A stretch of DNA of 51,185 nucleotides, taken from Nostocales cyanobacterium LEGE 11386 (lineage in GTDB: Bacteria > Cyanobacteriota > Cyanobacteriia > Cyanobacteriales > Nostocaceae). The notes beneath the pieces are model-generated. The model searched no databases, was not told the origin of the DNA, and saw only the letters and a list, made by a program, of their open reading frames with translations. The position numbers were made by a program, and so were the translations under genes. Positions 50,953-51,185 of the stretch are shown piece by piece (position 1 is the stretch's first letter; each line of letters begins with the position of its first letter). Location of the stretch: assembly GCA_015207155.1 (NCBI GenBank), contig JADEXK010000043.1, forward strand, positions 1 through 51,185. The letters run 5' to 3'.

Positions 50953-51185
50953 TTATGAAGTACAGTAACAGCAGTGAATAAACCAATTTTTGAGATGATT
51001 GGGATTGACTAAATCAAGTGCAGTAGCAATTAAAATATCAACCATAGTGGAGGTGGTGGGAGAAAAGGAGCGTAAAAAAGCCTTGAGTTGCGACCACCAA
51101 TTTTCAATCGGGTTAAAATCAGGTGAATATGGTGAAAGATACTGAACACTGGCACCCTTTGATTGAATCAACCCTTCAATTGAAG
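50953..51185 (-). CDS. IS630-type transposase, C-terminal part (cut by window edge)
   Basis: About 77 codons open to the window edge. VQYLSPYSPDFNPIENWWSQ is the end of the DDE catalytic domain of IS630/Tc1-like transposases; the last catalytic acid is the Glu in NPIE. The N-terminal helix-turn-helix and first Asp lie outside. The right end of the insertion sequence should be within 50820-50950, but I cannot name a terminal repeat. Confidence 0.85.
   Translation of the reverse strand, partial: SIEGLIQSKGASVQYLSPYSPDFNPIENWWSQLKAFLRSFSPTTSTMVDILIATALDLVNPNHLKNWFIHCCYCTS

Overview
The window looks like chromosomal DNA of a filamentous, probably heterocyst-forming cyanobacterium of the Nostoc/Anabaena/Tolypothrix kind. 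The octamer GCGATCGC (HIP1) recurs throughout, inside and between genes. There is an NTRC-type thioredoxin reductase-thioredoxin fusion, a XisH/XisI pair (named after fdxN-element excision in Anabaena), a plastid-like tRNA-Glu, and many of the short palindromic and 7-nt tandem repeats typical of Nostoc intergenic DNA. This placement comes from gene content and sequence style, not from a database match.

Layout. 1-11.5 kb is housekeeping: a partial membrane protein, a MITE-like insertion, photolyase, an acireductone-dioxygenase-like cupin, mnmA, a secreted SPOR-like protein, the NAD(P)HX repair fusion, tRNA-Ala(CGC), a HAD hydrolase/methyltransferase pair with ATGA overlap, and rtcB with a clear promoter and terminator. 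11.7-18 kb holds thrC, a large membrane-anchored protein of unknown function, and two orphan double-glycine-leader peptides followed by a gene-poor stretch. 18-31.5 kb holds an acyltransferase, tRNA-Ser, a metallophosphoesterase, nadA and tldD separated by a second MITE-like insertion, a TonB-like protein, a lipase-like hydrolase, a cytochrome b6-like protein that converges on and overlaps a CPA antiporter gene, tRNA-Glu, a SRPBCC protein, and a GAF histidine-kinase-like protein without the canonical phospho-accepting His.

32-40.5 kb is more accessory. A ribbon-helix-helix regulator is divergent from a small HNH endonuclease operon, and the HNH leader contains an intrinsic terminator that can be opened by an identical upstream 10-mer (a textbook attenuator layout). 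Next come a small secreted protein, a ROK kinase, a DppC-type permease, a frameshifted xisH with intact xisI, NTRC and a truncated Rpn-like remnant.

41-50.2 kb looks like a surface-glycan and pilus island. pilA is followed by a TPR-SPINDLY-type O-GlcNAc transferase. Convergent to these is a four-gene minus-strand unit (DegT/StrS aminotransferase, ATP-grasp ligase, SAM methyltransferase, tripartite glycosyltransferase). It reads as synthesis of a modified amino sugar plus its transfer, possibly to pilin or another surface protein. The window ends with a small TPR membrane protein and the C-terminal part of an IS630-type transposase.

Strongest candidates for something new: the HNH-operon attenuator, the glycan/pilin island with its tripartite transferase, the two orphan RiPP-like precursors, and two MITE-like insertions with readable target duplications.
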